From assembly GCA_009784575.1 (NCBI GenBank), contig WRBK01000016.1, positions 1 through 41,627 of the forward strand: a stretch of DNA of 41,627 nt, written 5' to 3'. Source of the stretch: Defluviitaleaceae bacterium. Its GTDB lineage: Bacteria > Bacillota > Clostridia > Lachnospirales > WRAX01. The position numbers were made by a program, and so were the translations under genes. Within the stretch, counting starts at the first letter, position 1. Each line of letters starts with the position of its first letter. The notes beneath the pieces are model-generated. The model was not told the origin of the DNA. It saw nothing but the letters and a program-made list of their open reading frames with translations, and searched no databases. Positions 14,789-25,200 of this stretch are shown piece after piece.

Positions 14789-16804
14789 TTACTCTACTAT
14801 CTCAATAACATTGCTAACCAGCTCGCTGGTATTAAGATTCACCACAAGGTTATGATGCCGCACAACCTCCTGCAACCCATCTGCATTTGTAAAAGCCAAC
14901 CTCTCTATGGCAAATGCATATGCATTATTGCCCACTATATGCAACTGCCGAACCTGCACAGCGTACTCCACATTTTGCAATGCACCAAAATCCCTAGCAA
15001 ATTGCGGCATATCCTGTGCTATAAACGATTCAATGCCAGCCTTAACAACATTAGCATCAATAGAAGGCTCAAAGCCCAGCTCATCTAAATCAATAAGCAC
15101 AGAAAACTCAGGTATACGCAAGGAAATGTTGCCAAACTCCAAGTGCAAGCTATTGCGCGGTATATCAAGAATAGCTGGATTTTCACTAGCATCAAATATA
15201 ACATCCGTTCCACGGGCATCATATCTCACTGTGCCAGCCAAGCTCACCCTGCGCCCAGCATTATCTATACCAACCAAGGAAACCTCCATGGTGGTAGGCA
15301 ATCGGGCTGGCTCTTCCTCAAACCTATCTGCCCACGCTATCCCAAAAAGCGGCATAGCAAATATATCTCCGCGATGCTCTATGCCATGGATGGCGATAAC
15401 ATGGTCTGCAAGATTTAATGTACGCGACCTATCATCACCCGCAAACATGCCATCCGTTGGTATGGAAAGACCCATATCATATTGCATATACACCGAAGAA
15501 AAAACAACCTCCACACGCCCTGTAAGCGTGCGCAAAGGGTTAAAATCCACCGCTCCAAGCATAATACCATTATGCGAAAAGTCGCTAATCTGCATATCGC
15601 TAACAACAGGGATGGCAGACCCCATATGCCTCAAACCCACAGGCGACACAATAGGATTTTCTACAAAAACAAGGCTAACATTATTGCTTGCGCTTGTAAT
15701 GCTAAAATTAATTGACGATGCAGCGGCAGAAAATACGCCATGGTCTATGCTCACAGAAATTTCGGAAGAGCCTGCATCAACCTCTATAGGATTTGTAATA
15801 TGGCGACCAAGCGCAATGGCATCGCTATCAAAAGTAAGCCCTATTGCTGTGTCACGCCCTGTGTGCAGGTCTGTTATAGATAATACAATGCCCCCTGCCA
15901 AAGGGTCTACAGGTTCAAAACGCACAACGGTCTGGTTAAGCGCGTAATTTCTTGTTGGATTAGATGATAGCGTAAGATTTCTAGCATACACCCGCCCACC
16001 AATATCCTCAAGAGCAAATATATAGCGAGCCAAATCCAAATCGCCCGCAAAATAAAACGATGTTGCCGCCTCATCTAGCAAAAGTCTGTTAAGGATAATG
16101 GTATCCTCGCCCATGGGTGCGTGAATGCCAACAAGCGCATGTCTTGCGTTATTTAAAGCATACGAGGGGGGCGATATATTAAATGACCCCTGTGTCTCAG
16201 CATCATTGCCTGTAAATAACACCACAGCCAAAAACACCAAAGAAGCCACAACAAGACTACCCATACCAAGTATGGCAACAACAAGAACCTTTGTAACCTT
16301 ATCACCCTCACGCAATTGTTGTGATATCCATTTATGCGGTCTAGAACGCTTAGGCTTCTCGTCAGGTTGCAACACAGAAAGGTCAATAACCGTATCTGCA
16401 TTTTCACCCTCATAAATCTCTGGTTCTTGCTCCAGCTCAGCATCTACATCATCTATAGGCACCCAATCTTCGCTTTCCTCATCGTCCTTATCCATAAGGG
16501 ATTTGAGCATAGCATCAAGGTCATCCTCACTTAAATCGCCGAACTCCCCTTCGTCAAGCTCCATGGATGCAAAGCTCTCGTCAAGCGAGGGTGCGGCTAT
16601 TTGGTCCTCCAGCTCCTGAAAAGCCCTCGTAAGCTCGTCCATTTCCTCATCAGAGATATGCTCCTCTACCATAGTGGCAAAGGTCTCGTCTTCACGCATT
16701 ATCTCCATGTCCTCAAAGTCTTCCCTGCTCAGCTTGCCGAGGGTATCTGTATCGTTATCAAGTTTGTCCAAATTTTCCAAGTCTTTATTGTTATCGTCAG
16801 CCAT
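14789..16804 (-). CDS. Large acidic single-pass membrane protein, unknown function
   Basis: 671-aa protein that I do not recognise. Residues 1-150 are strongly acidic and low in hydrophobicity, with predicted coils (EEHISDEEMDELTRAFQELE). A basic stretch (KPKRSRPHKW) precedes one membrane helix near 170-200 (VLVVAILGMGSLVVASLVFL). The remaining 470 residues are predicted extracellular and rich in beta strands. There are no catalytic motifs. The topology suggests a cell-surface or periplasm-facing structural or regulatory protein with a cytoplasmic acidic tail. A good GGAGGG ribosome binding site precedes ATG 16804. It is divergent from tmk and co-transcribed with the RseC-like gene 21 bases downstream. 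Confidence 0.75.
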   Translation of the reverse strand: MADDNNKDLENLDKLDNDTDTLGKLSREDFEDMEIMREDETFATMVEEHISDEEMDELTRAFQELEDQIAAPSLDESFASMELDEGEFGDLSEDDLDAMLKSLMDKDDEESEDWVPIDDVDAELEQEPEIYEGENADTVIDLSVLQPDEKPKRSRPHKWISQQLREGDKVTKVLVVAILGMGSLVVASLVFLAVVLFTGNDAETQGSFNISPPSYALNNARHALVGIHAPMGEDTIILNRLLLDEAATSFYFAGDLDLARYIFALEDIGGRVYARNLTLSSNPTRNYALNQTVVRFEPVDPLAGGIVLSITDLHTGRDTAIGLTFDSDAIALGRHITNPIEVDAGSSEISVSIDHGVFSAAASSINFSITSASNNVSLVFVENPIVSPVGLRHMGSAIPVVSDMQISDFSHNGIMLGAVDFNPLRTLTGRVEVVFSSVYMQYDMGLSIPTDGMFAGDDRSRTLNLADHVIAIHGIEHRGDIFAMPLFGIAWADRFEEEPARLPTTMEVSLVGIDNAGRRVSLAGTVRYDARGTDVIFDASENPAILDIPRNSLHLEFGNISLRIPEFSVLIDLDELGFEPSIDANVVKAGIESFIAQDMPQFARDFGALQNVEYAVQVRQLHIVGNNAYAFAIERLAFTNADGLQEVVRHHNLVVNLNTSELVSNVIEIVE

Positions 16805-16844
16805 TTCAAGCCCTCCATAGCATATATATAACTTCCCAAGATAT

Positions 16845-16873
16845 AGTATATCATATTATGAAACAAAAGTTAA
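16845..16873 (-). promoter_or_regulatory. Possible promoter of the 671-aa gene operon
   Basis: On the minus strand TTAACT (16873-16868), 17 bases, TATACT (16850-16845). The -35 match is weak (4 of 6). Confidence 0.4.
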
Positions 16874-16882
16874 GGATTTTAT

Positions 16883-16910
16883 TTGCAAAAAAGATATTAT
16901 GTGTTATAAT
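16883..16910 (+). promoter_or_regulatory. Promoter of the tmk operon
   Basis: TTGCAA (16883-16888), 16-base spacer, TATAAT (16905-16910), 35 bases before the tmk start. Confidence 0.6.
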
Positions 16911-16945
16911 AATTCACATAATCATGAACAAAGGGGTGTGAAAAG

Positions 16946-17557
16946 TTGTTTATCACATTCGAAGGTCAAGAAGGCGCAGGAAAATCTACACAAATAAAGC
17001 TATTACATGACTATTTTTTGGCGCAAGGGGTTAATGTAATACTAACCAGAGAGCCAGGCGGCACGGTAATAGCCGAAAAAATTCGCCGAATGCTAAAAGA
17101 TACCGAGAACACTTCAATTTCTAAAAAAACCGAAGCCCTTTTGTATATTGCCGCACGTGCGCAATTGGCAGATGAGGTCATTTTGCCGCATTTAGCAAAT
17201 GGGGGCGTTGTGCTATCTGATAGGTTTTCGGACTCCACCATAGCCTACCAAGGCTTCGGAAATGGACTAGATATTGACGACCTTGTCAGCATGAGCAATT
17301 TTGCAGGGGATAGCCTAGTGCCTAATATCACCTTTTATCTGCAAATAGATGTGCAAGAAGGCTTGGCGCGCAAGCTTACACAAGGCGCACCCGACCGCAT
17401 AGAGCAAAGAGAATTATCATATCATCTAAAAGTGCAAAAAGGCTACGAACACCTATTGCGCATGTACCCCGACCGCATAAAAGCAATAGACGGCGCACAG
17501 CCACAGGATAAAATCCATGAGATAATAATAAAATACATAAAAGACATTACAGCATAG
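16946..17557 (+). CDS. tmk: Thymidylate kinase
   Basis: Phosphorylates dTMP to dTDP for DNA synthesis. The 203-aa sequence has the P-loop GQEGAGKST at 7-15, the TREPGGT loop and LSDRFSDSTIAYQG (DR-type substrate motif). The start is TTG at 16946 with AAAGGGGTG 7 bases upstream; no ATG fits the conserved N-terminus. It leads a seven-gene operon in the Firmicute order tmk-darA-yaaR-holB-ricT-trmN6-rsmI. Confidence 0.97.
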   Translation: MFITFEGQEGAGKSTQIKLLHDYFLAQGVNVILTREPGGTVIAEKIRRMLKDTENTSISKKTEALLYIAARAQLADEVILPHLANGGVVLSDRFSDSTIAYQGFGNGLDIDDLVSMSNFAGDSLVPNITFYLQIDVQEGLARKLTQGAPDRIEQRELSYHLKVQKGYEHLLRMYPDRIKAIDGAQPQDKIHEIIIKYIKDITA

Positions 17558-17570
17558 GGAGGAAACGACT

Positions 17571-17900
17571 ATGAAACTTATTATGGCCATTGTACACGAC
17601 GAGGATGCTTTCCAAATTATCGATGCGCTTAGCGAAGAGGGCTTTAAAGTAACAAAACTGGCATCCACAGGCGGCTTTTTACGCGCTGGCAGCACCACGC
17701 TTATCTGCGGCGTAGAAGACGAGCGCGTAGACGAACTAGCCCATATCATTGAAAAGAAATGTAAAACAAGAAAACAAATCACATCTGTAAATTCTGGTCA
17801 TCTTTCTACAGCAGAAAATTATGTGCCATACCCCGTAGAAGTAACAGTAGGCGGCGCGACCATATTTGTGCTAGACGTATCAGAATTTAGAAGAGTATAG
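17571..17900 (+). CDS. darA: Cyclic-di-AMP receptor protein (DarA/PstA, YaaQ)
   Basis: PII-like trimeric protein that binds cyclic-di-AMP; its downstream targets are not settled. The 109-aa length and the MKLIMAIVHDEDA start, TGGFLRAGSTTLICG loop and VEVTVGGATIFVLDV end are characteristic. A strong AGGGAGGA site precedes the ATG. It lies between tmk and yaaR, as in Bacillus. Confidence 0.95.
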   Translation: MKLIMAIVHDEDAFQIIDALSEEGFKVTKLASTGGFLRAGSTTLICGVEDERVDELAHIIEKKCKTRKQITSVNSGHLSTAENYVPYPVEVTVGGATIFVLDVSEFRRV

Positions 17901-17913
17901 TCTGGGGGACACA

Positions 17914-18354
17914 ATGGACATCAGGGTAAGCGAAACAACCCCCGCACAAAATGTGGCGGCTCAAACAATAAAAGAAAAATTCGATTCAGGAGAATTTGAC
18001 TTCACCCTTAGGCGCATAGCGTCTGAGGGTCTTGCTGACCGCCTTTCTGGGCTTATCTCCGAAATAACAGACTGGGGCAAAAAAATTGCAGAACACCCCG
18101 ATATCCGCGACCTAAAGCATTACCGCGGTCTTGTTGGCGAATTTATTAACGAGGTTGTAACCAATTCCCATGAATTTTCCCGCGAAAACTTCTTAGACAG
18201 GCGCGGCCGCCACAGAGTTTACGGCATTGTGCGACTTATAAACCACGAGCTGGACGAGCTGGCTCAAGAGCTTATAAAGAATGAGAAAAACCACATTGCC
18301 ATCCTAGACAAAATAGACCAAATTCGCGGGCTTTTATTGGATATTGTGGTATGA
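17914..18354 (+). CDS. yaaR: YaaR-family protein (DUF327)
   Basis: Helical 146-aa protein of unknown function found almost always between darA and holB in Firmicutes. Recognised from the pattern FDFTLRRIASEGLADRLSGL, LKHYRGLVGEFINEVV and the C-terminal coiled-coil ELAQELIKNEKNHIAILDKI. It overlaps holB by 4 bases (ATGA). The conserved position suggests a link to replication or nucleotide signalling, not proven. Confidence 0.9.
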   Translation: MDIRVSETTPAQNVAAQTIKEKFDSGEFDFTLRRIASEGLADRLSGLISEITDWGKKIAEHPDIRDLKHYRGLVGEFINEVVTNSHEFSRENFLDRRGRHRVYGIVRLINHELDELAQELIKNEKNHIAILDKIDQIRGLLLDIVV

Positions 18355-19280
18355 TACAAAGCTTTGACACCATCAAGGGCAACGAGCTTATTATAAAGTC
18401 CATGCAGGCGGCAATAGAGTACAATCGCATAGGACATGCCTATATAATAGACGGTGCGGCTGGTAGCGGCAAGCACCTTTTGGCAAGCACTTTTTCCGCT
18501 GCTATTTTGTGCGAAAACTTAGTTGGAAACAATCCTTGCGGCGCGTGTATATCCTGCATCACCTTAATTTCAGGCAACCACCCCGATGTTACCTATGTGC
18601 AAGCCACAAAAAAATCCTTGGGCATAGATGATGTACGCGAGCAAATTACAGAAAATATCTCCATACTGCCATACTCCTCCCAAAAGCGCATGTATATCAT
18701 CAAAAATGCTCATACCTTAACAATTCCCGCACAAAATGCCCTGCTAAAAACATTAGAAGACGGACCAAAATATGCAGTCTTTTTTCTGCTATCGCAAGAC
18801 CATAAGGCGTTTTTGCCCACAATCATGTCCAGATGCGCGCTATATAAAATCGCTCCGCTGGGCGATTCTGTAGTATCAAATCATCTGGTTTCGCAAGGGA
18901 TAGATGCAAATTTAGCTGCCATAGCCGCCGCAAGCTCGTCTGGTTCTATAGGTCGCGCAATGACCATAGCAACAGACGAAAGCTTCACCCCTTTTCGTAA
19001 TGAAATTTTGGATATAGCGCAGGGAATAGCACAAAAAGACATAACGGATATATTTGCCGCGGCAAAAACTATGGAAAATCATAAAGAACGAATAACAGAA
19101 GCCCTAGACATTATGTGCATGTATTACCGTGATGTTTTAGTGGGCGAACAAACGGATTACCCTCAAGCAATTATAAGAAAAATCCGCAATATAGAAAAAG
19201 CAAAACAAAAACTAAATGCAAATTGCAATTTTTTACTAACGATGGAAGTTATGCTGCTAAAATTAGCCGAGGCGGCTTAG
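18351..19280 (+). CDS. holB: DNA polymerase III delta-prime subunit
   Basis: Clamp-loader subunit. The 309-aa protein has a degenerate P-loop (GAAGSGKH at 35-42), a four-cysteine zinc module (Cys54, Cys63, Cys66, Cys69), the ALLKTLEDGPKYAVFFLLS segment and the SRC box (MSRCALYKI). The C-terminal helical collar domain follows. It overlaps yaaR, which precedes it, by 4 bases. Confidence 0.95.
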   Translation: MIQSFDTIKGNELIIKSMQAAIEYNRIGHAYIIDGAAGSGKHLLASTFSAAILCENLVGNNPCGACISCITLISGNHPDVTYVQATKKSLGIDDVREQITENISILPYSSQKRMYIIKNAHTLTIPAQNALLKTLEDGPKYAVFFLLSQDHKAFLPTIMSRCALYKIAPLGDSVVSNHLVSQGIDANLAAIAAASSSGSIGRAMTIATDESFTPFRNEILDIAQGIAQKDITDIFAAAKTMENHKERITEALDIMCMYYRDVLVGEQTDYPQAIIRKIRNIEKAKQKLNANCNFLLTMEVMLLKLAEAA

Positions 19281-19318
19281 AGCGGCTTAATATATAAAAA
19301 CGAAACGGAGAAAACCCC

Positions 19319-20197
19319 ATGGAAAAAGCCATGATAGAAATCATAGGTCTGCGCTTTAAACCCGCAGGCAAAATATATTATTTTGACCCAAATGGCAGAA
19401 AAATAAGGCGCGGTACGGGTATTATTGTAGAAACCATACGTGGCATGGAATACGGCGTATGCGAAATAGCAAACAAAACGGTAGAAGAAGACCAAGCTTT
19501 TATGCCCGTACGCAAAATCATTCGCATAGCAAATGACAAAGACCTAGAAACGCTAGAAAAAAACAAAGAGCGCGAAAAAGAGGCCTTTGGCATCTGCTTA
19601 GAAAAAATAAGAGAACATGGCCTAGGCATGAAACTGATAGATGTGGAATTAACTTTTGACACCACCAAAATCATCTTTTATTTCACAGCAGAAGGGCGTG
19701 TGGATTTTCGCGAGCTAGTAAAAGAACTAGCCAGCGTTTTTCGTATGCGCATAGAACTACGCCAAATAGGTGTGCGGGACGAATCCAAATTTCTTAATGG
19801 CATAGGCATGTGCGGCAGAACCCTATGCTGCGCCACCTTCCTATCCGAATTTCAGCCTGTTTCTATGAAAATGGCAAAAGACCAAAGCCTCTCGCTTAAC
19901 CCATCAAAAATCTCTGGTATATGCGGCCGCCTTATGTGCTGCCTGAAATACGAAGAGGAAACCTACGAAGAACTAAGTAAAGGTATGCCAGATGTAGGCG
20001 ACATCATAAAAGTACATGACGGACAAGGCGAGGTGCTGTCTGTAAGCACTCTACGCCGCACCCTGCGCGCCGCCATACGCAAAAACCAGCACGAGCCGCC
20101 AAGCATAAACACATACGAAGCCGACGAAATAACCATAATCAAAAAAGCCGAAATGCCAGAAGATGGCGATAGATACACAAGGCGTTCAAGGTCATGA
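19319..20197 (+). CDS. ricT: PSP1-domain protein RicT (YaaT)
   Basis: 292-aa PSP1-domain protein. In Bacillus RicT (YaaT) forms the iron-sulfur-containing Y-complex with YlbF and YmcA, which affects mRNA maturation by RNase Y and development. Conserved cysteine clusters are visible: GMCGRTLCC and ISGICGRLMCC. The ATG at 19319 has CGGAGA upstream. It overlaps trmN6 by 4 bases. The yabA gene found next to it in Bacillus is absent. Confidence 0.92.
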   Translation: MEKAMIEIIGLRFKPAGKIYYFDPNGRKIRRGTGIIVETIRGMEYGVCEIANKTVEEDQAFMPVRKIIRIANDKDLETLEKNKEREKEAFGICLEKIREHGLGMKLIDVELTFDTTKIIFYFTAEGRVDFRELVKELASVFRMRIELRQIGVRDESKFLNGIGMCGRTLCCATFLSEFQPVSMKMAKDQSLSLNPSKISGICGRLMCCLKYEEETYEELSKGMPDVGDIIKVHDGQGEVLSVSTLRRTLRAAIRKNQHEPPSINTYEADEITIIKKAEMPEDGDRYTRRSRS

Positions 20198-20931
20198 TAA
20201 ATGAAATTGTGCTAAAGCAAGGCGAGCAACTAGACGACCTGCACCGCAATGGATACAAGCTTATTCAGCATCCAGACTATTTTATGTTTGGCATGGATGC
20301 CGTGCTACTCTCCGCTTTTGCCACTGTGCATAAAAGCGAAAAGCACATAGACCTCTGCTGCGGCAACGGCATAATACCAATACTGCTAGAGGCAAAAAAC
20401 AAAGGCATATCCTACGAGGGTGTAGAAATAAACGAAAAAGTGGTAGACATGGCAAAACGCTCAATCGCATTAAATGGCTTGGATGGCAAAATCACCATGC
20501 ATATCGCGGATATACGCAGCATGAGTAGCTTTAGCGATAATTATGATGTAGTAACAGCAAATCCGCCATATATGCAACCAGACAGCGGTGCTACAAATGA
20601 AAACCACGACATGGCAATAGCGCGCCACGAGATACTATGCACTCTTGACAATGTAGCGCACGCCGCCGCAAAGCTACTACGCTTTGGCGGCAGATTTTAT
20701 ATGGTGCATAGACCAAACCGCCTAGCTGATATAATAACAACTTTGCGCAAGCACAAACTAGAACCCAAGATACTTAGGTTCGTGCAACCAAAAGCAGGGG
20801 CTGCCCCAAACACATTGCTAATAGCCGCCGCAAAAGGCGGCAAACCACATCTGGACATGAAGCCGCCGCTGATTATTTATGACGAAGATGGTCAATACAC
20901 AGACGAAGTACGCAGGATTTATTATGAATGA
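20194..20931 (+). CDS. trmN6: tRNA1(Val) adenine-37-N6-methyltransferase-like
   Basis: SAM-dependent N6-adenine methyltransferase, 245 aa. Motif I is DLCCGNGIIP (53-62) and the catalytic motif is NPPY at 123-126. The N-terminal YFMFGMDAVLLSAF block is typical of the YfiC/TrmN6/YabB family. Overlaps ricT upstream and rsmI downstream by a few bases. The target site is assigned by family only. Confidence 0.9.
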   Translation: MINEIVLKQGEQLDDLHRNGYKLIQHPDYFMFGMDAVLLSAFATVHKSEKHIDLCCGNGIIPILLEAKNKGISYEGVEINEKVVDMAKRSIALNGLDGKITMHIADIRSMSSFSDNYDVVTANPPYMQPDSGATNENHDMAIARHEILCTLDNVAHAAAKLLRFGGRFYMVHRPNRLADIITTLRKHKLEPKILRFVQPKAGAAPNTLLIAAAKGGKPHLDMKPPLIIYDEDGQYTDEVRRIYYE

Positions 20932-21751
20932 GAAAAAAGGACAACTATATATCTGCGCAACGCCCATAGGCAACCTAGAGGACATAACCCTGCGTGCGCT
21001 ACGCATCTTGCAAGAGGTAGACCTAATAGCCGCCGAAGACACCCGCCACACCTTAAAACTGCTTAATCACTACGACATAAAAACACCAATGACAAGCTAT
21101 CACGAGCATAATGAAACAACAAAAAGCAAGCAACTAACAGACAAGCTCTTAGGCGGCACAAATATAGCCCTAGTATCTGATAGTGGTATGCCCAGCATAT
21201 CAGACCCTGGTCACGAACTTATCGAACTCTGCCATGAACTAGATATCCCAGTCACCATCTGCCCTGGCGCATCTGCGGGTATATCTGCCCTTGTGTTATC
21301 TGGTATGGACACTGGCAAATACGCCTTTGAAGGATTTTTGCCACGCGAAAAGAAAAAACGCTCCGCCGTGCTTGTTAATCTGGCGAAGGAACAGCGAACA
21401 ACTGTAATATACGAAGCTCCTCATAGGCTATCATCTGCCCTAAAGGAGCTTTATGACAATCTGGGCGATAGGCAAATTGCTGTGGTACGCGAGATTACAA
21501 AAAAGTTTGAAGAGGTAAGGCGCGGCAGCCTATCTGAAATGGTCATACATTATAGTGAACATCCCCCAAGGGGCGAATTTGTGCTGATTATAGAAGGCTC
21601 AGAACCTGTAGCTAAAAATTATCCCGACGACATAATGTTCCACGTGGAACATTATTTGAAGATGGGGTATAGCGAGATGGATGCAATGAAAAAAGCAGCC
21701 AAGGATAGGGGTGTATCGAAAAGTGAGATATACCGCACTTATAAGGTATGA
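20924..21751 (+). CDS. rsmI: 16S rRNA 2'-O-methyltransferase RsmI
   Basis: Methylates C1402 ribose of 16S rRNA. The 275-aa protein starts at ATG 20924, inside the end of trmN6, with AGGA upstream. Tetrapyrrole-methylase fold motifs are present: YICATPIGNLEDIT, AAEDTRHTLKLL, SDSGMPSISDPG and PGASAGISALVLSG. Near the C-terminus the sequence MFHVEHY is encoded by a perfect parS palindrome. It ends the operon and is followed by a palindromic repeat. Confidence 0.96.
   Translation: MNEKKGQLYICATPIGNLEDITLRALRILQEVDLIAAEDTRHTLKLLNHYDIKTPMTSYHEHNETTKSKQLTDKLLGGTNIALVSDSGMPSISDPGHELIELCHELDIPVTICPGASAGISALVLSGMDTGKYAFEGFLPREKKKRSAVLVNLAKEQRTTVIYEAPHRLSSALKELYDNLGDRQIAVVREITKKFEEVRRGSLSEMVIHYSEHPPRGEFVLIIEGSEPVAKNYPDDIMFHVEHYLKMGYSEMDAMKKAAKDRGVSKSEIYRTYKV
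21636..21651. promoter_or_regulatory. parS site 1 (ParB/Spo0J binding), inside rsmI
   Basis: TGTTCCACGTGGAACA, a perfect 16-bp palindrome one symmetric pair different from the Bacillus parS consensus (TGTTTCACGTGAAACA) and identical to the core used in several other phyla. An identical site lies at 35579. Confidence 0.85.
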
Positions 21752-21808
21752 CCACCCCCGTTTTTTGCTCTAAAACGAGCAAAAAACGACCCCGCCACGG
21801 AGGGGAAT
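21751..21808 (-). repeat. Two-hairpin palindromic repeat, copy 3
   Basis: Reverse orientation. The second stem is GTTTTTTGCTC pairing with GAGCAAAAAAC, again different from other copies but still paired; the first stem reads CCCCTCC-GTGG-cGGGG. Lies between rsmI and the NUDIX gene. Confidence 0.75.
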
Positions 21809-21829
21809 ATGTAAAGCGAGGTTGAAACT

Positions 21830-22279
21830 ATGTCATTGCTAACGCATAGCATGGCCGCTACGGGCTACGTAGAAGACGTAAAAGGCAACCTGCTCTTGGT
21901 AAAAACCCACACCAGAGGTTGGGATGCCGCTGGTGGTCATATAGAGATTGGCGAAAACCTAGAAGAAGGTGTGTTGCGCGAAATTCTAGAAGAAAGCGGT
22001 ATAAAAGCCGACGTTAGATGCTTGGTAGGGGTGTATTCAAATGTATCTATCAACAAAGTAAATTTCGATTTCATCTGTGATTATATAGATGGGCAGCCAA
22101 CCCCATCAGAAGAAACAAGCAAGGCTACGTGGATACCAAAGACTGAAGTTTTACAATACATCACTAACCCAACTGCAAGATATAGATTTGAGAAAGTGCT
22201 AAACTTTAATGGAAAGATTTGCTATAGCTCATACGCGACAAAACCGAAATTTCAAGTCTTAACAGATAGATATATTTAA
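21830..22279 (+). CDS. NUDIX hydrolase
   Basis: 149-aa NUDIX-fold hydrolase of a nucleoside diphosphate linked to another moiety. The full Nudix box is present, of the form G-x5-E-x7-REILEESGI beginning at GHIEIGE. The N-terminus contains AATGYVEDVKGNLLLVKTHTRGWDAAGG-type strands, and FDFICDY follows the box. The substrate is not readable. It starts 10 bases before purL's leader, so the two may be co-transcribed. Confidence 0.88.
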   Translation: MSLLTHSMAATGYVEDVKGNLLLVKTHTRGWDAAGGHIEIGENLEEGVLREILEESGIKADVRCLVGVYSNVSINKVNFDFICDYIDGQPTPSEETSKATWIPKTEVLQYITNPTARYRFEKVLNFNGKICYSSYATKPKFQVLTDRYI

Positions 22280-22297
22280 TAAAACGGGGTGGAGAAA

Positions 22298-25200
22298 ATG
22301 GCGAATATGGTTAGAAGAGTGTATATTGAAAAAAAAGCGGGCTTTAATAGCGAGGCAATGCAGTTGCTTGGTGCTATTAAAAAAGATTTGATGATTAACG
22401 CCGTACAGAATGTACGTATCGTGCATTGCTATGATGTGCAGGGGTTGGATGAAGCCGAATTTGATGCGGCAAGCCGCGCCATCTTTGCGGAGCTTGCGGT
22501 GGACAGCATGTCAAGCACATTGGAAATGAACAATGGCGATTTTGCCTTTGGCAAGCAATTATTACCTGGGCAATACGACCAGCGGGCAGATTCCGCCGTT
22601 CAATGCATACAAATAATGACAGGACGGCTACCCATGGCGCAATATACGAAGATACATATTATTTCTGGCACGCTAACAGATTCTGACAAAGCCGCCATAC
22701 TAAAATTCTGCATAAACCCCATAGAATCCATGGAGGCAGGGCTAGAGATTCCACAGACATTAGAGCTAGAGCTAGCCGCCCCAGCGGATATAGCCAATAT
22801 AGCCATCATTCGCAAAGATGACAAAGAAGTCGCTAATGCACACAATGAACTAGGGCTTGCTATGAATATAGCAGACCTCGCTTTTGTGCGCGATTATTTC
22901 AGAGACGAGGAAGGGCGCGAACCTACCGCCACAGAGATAGCTGTAATAGACACATATTGGTCCGACCACTGCCGTCACACCACATTCCATACAGAGATTA
23001 CAGACATTGCTTTTGAAGACGGCGAATATAGCAAAATGTTCGCAAAAGCATTTGAGGAATACAAGCAAGCACGCAAAAAAGTATATATAGAAAATGAATC
23101 CAAAAGACCAATAACGCTTATGGATATGGCTGTTCTAGGCATGAAAGCACTGCGCAAAGACGGTATTTTGGATAATCTTGATGAATCCGAAGAAGTAAAC
23201 GCCGCCAGTATCGTCATCACGGTAGATGTGGATGGTGTGGATGAAGAATGGCTACTCATGTTTAAAAACGAAACCCACAATCACCCTACAGAGATGGAGC
23301 CTTTTGGCGGTGCAGCTACATGCCTTGGCGGTGCAATACGCGACCCCCTCTCTGGGCGTAGCTATGTGTATCAAGCTATGCGCGTAACAGGCAGCGGCGA
23401 CCCGCGCAAACCCATCAACAAAACCCTAGCAGGCAAACTGCCACAACGCGTAATAACTACAGGCGCGGCGGAGGGCTATTCATCTTACGGCAACCAAATA
23501 GGGCTTGCCACAGGGCTTGTTAGTGAGATATACCACGAAGGCTATATAGCAAAACGCATGGAGGTAGGCGCAGTTGTTGCCGCAGCAAAAAAAGAAAATG
23601 TGATTCGCCAGCATCCAAAAGCGGGCGATGTTGTGATACTGCTAGGCGGCAGAACAGGGCGCGACGGTATTGGCGGCGCAACTGGCTCTTCCAAAGAGCA
23701 TGGCGAAGAATCCCTTGCCACATGTGGCGCAGAGGTGCAAAAAGGCAATCCTGTAACAGAGCGTAAAATACAACGTCTATTCCGCAACCCAGATGCCGCA
23801 AAACTCATCCTGCGTTGTAACGACTTCGGCGCGGGCGGCGTATGCGTTGCCATAGGCGAGCTGGCGGATTCTATAGAAATACATCTTGATAATGTACGCA
23901 AAAAATATGACGGACTAGACGGCACAGAGCTTGCTATCTCAGAATCACAAGAGCGCATGGCTGTGGTGGTAAATAACAGTGATGTTGCAAAATTCATAAA
24001 ATTAGCGGAACAAGAGAATCTTGAGGCATACGAAGTAGCGAAAATAACAGACACAGACCGTCTCGTAATGAAATGGCGCGGCAAAGACATAGTAAATATT
24101 TCCCGAAAATTTTTAGATACATCTGGCGTGCAGCAAAAAACCACCATAAAGGTTATGCAACCAACCTTTGCACCACCAAAAAGCAAAACATGGCTAGAAA
24201 ATCTAGCCGACCTTAATGTGGCATCAAACAAAGGCATGGTAGAAATGTTCGACTCCACTGTTGGCGCGGGTACCGTGCTTGCGCCATTTGGCGGCAAATA
24301 CCAGCTGACACCTACACAAGTTATGGCGGCAAAAATCCCAGTGTTACATGGCAAAACGGACACTGCAAGCGTGATGAGCTACGGCTTTGACCCATATCTA
24401 TCAGAGCAAAGCCCATATCATGGGGCTGTACATGCCGTTGTTGAGTCCATATCGCGTATTGTAGCCTCTGGTGCGGACTATAGCAAAGCACGCATGAGCT
24501 TCCAAGAATATTTTGAGCGTTTGCGTACGCCAGAAAGCTGGGGCAAGCCCTTTGCGGCTTTGCTCGGTGCTTTTGCGGCGCAAATGGGACTTGGCATACC
24601 AGCCATAGGCGGCAAGGACTCCATGAGCGGCACTTTCGGCGATATGCATGTGCCGCCTACACTGATTTCGTTTGCCATGGCTCCAACAAAAGCCAGCAAT
24701 GTAATATCGCCAGAATTTAAAGCGGCGGGCAGCAGCATAGCTATACTCGAAACCAAGCACGGCGAATACGGACTGCCAATCTTTGAAGACCTACGCAAAA
24801 ACTACGAACTACTACAAAAACTAATAGCTGACAAAAAGGTCATATCTGCTTATGCTGTGGGCTTTGGCGGCATATCGGCGGCTATCTCTAAAATGGCTTT
24901 TGGTAACAAGATAGGCGCAGAAATTAGCTATGATGGCGACCTCTTCGTTAGCAAGGCTGGTTGCTTTGTGCTAGAGGTAGCAGGGCAAGCCGAAGATTTA
25001 CAAATTGCAGGCAAAACAACAAACTTAGAAGCGCTAAAGGTAAATGGCGAAGAAATAAGCATCGAAGACTGCCTAAAAGCTTGGGTTGTGCCATTGGAAG
25101 ATATCTTCCCAACCCACGCCCCGATATCCAAAGAAGAGAAATACACGCCACCACTATACGAAGCAAAAAATGTTCTGGTAGCGAAAAACAAAATAGCCCG

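Noticed and set aside
14907-15947. A 346-codon plus-strand frame opposite the 671-aa gene.
   Set aside because: It is a mirror of the real coding strand, Ser/Pro-rich with no ribosome binding site or homologous motif.
23542-24363. Long minus-strand frames inside purL.
   Set aside because: Antisense shadow of a highly conserved gene; composition is not protein-like.
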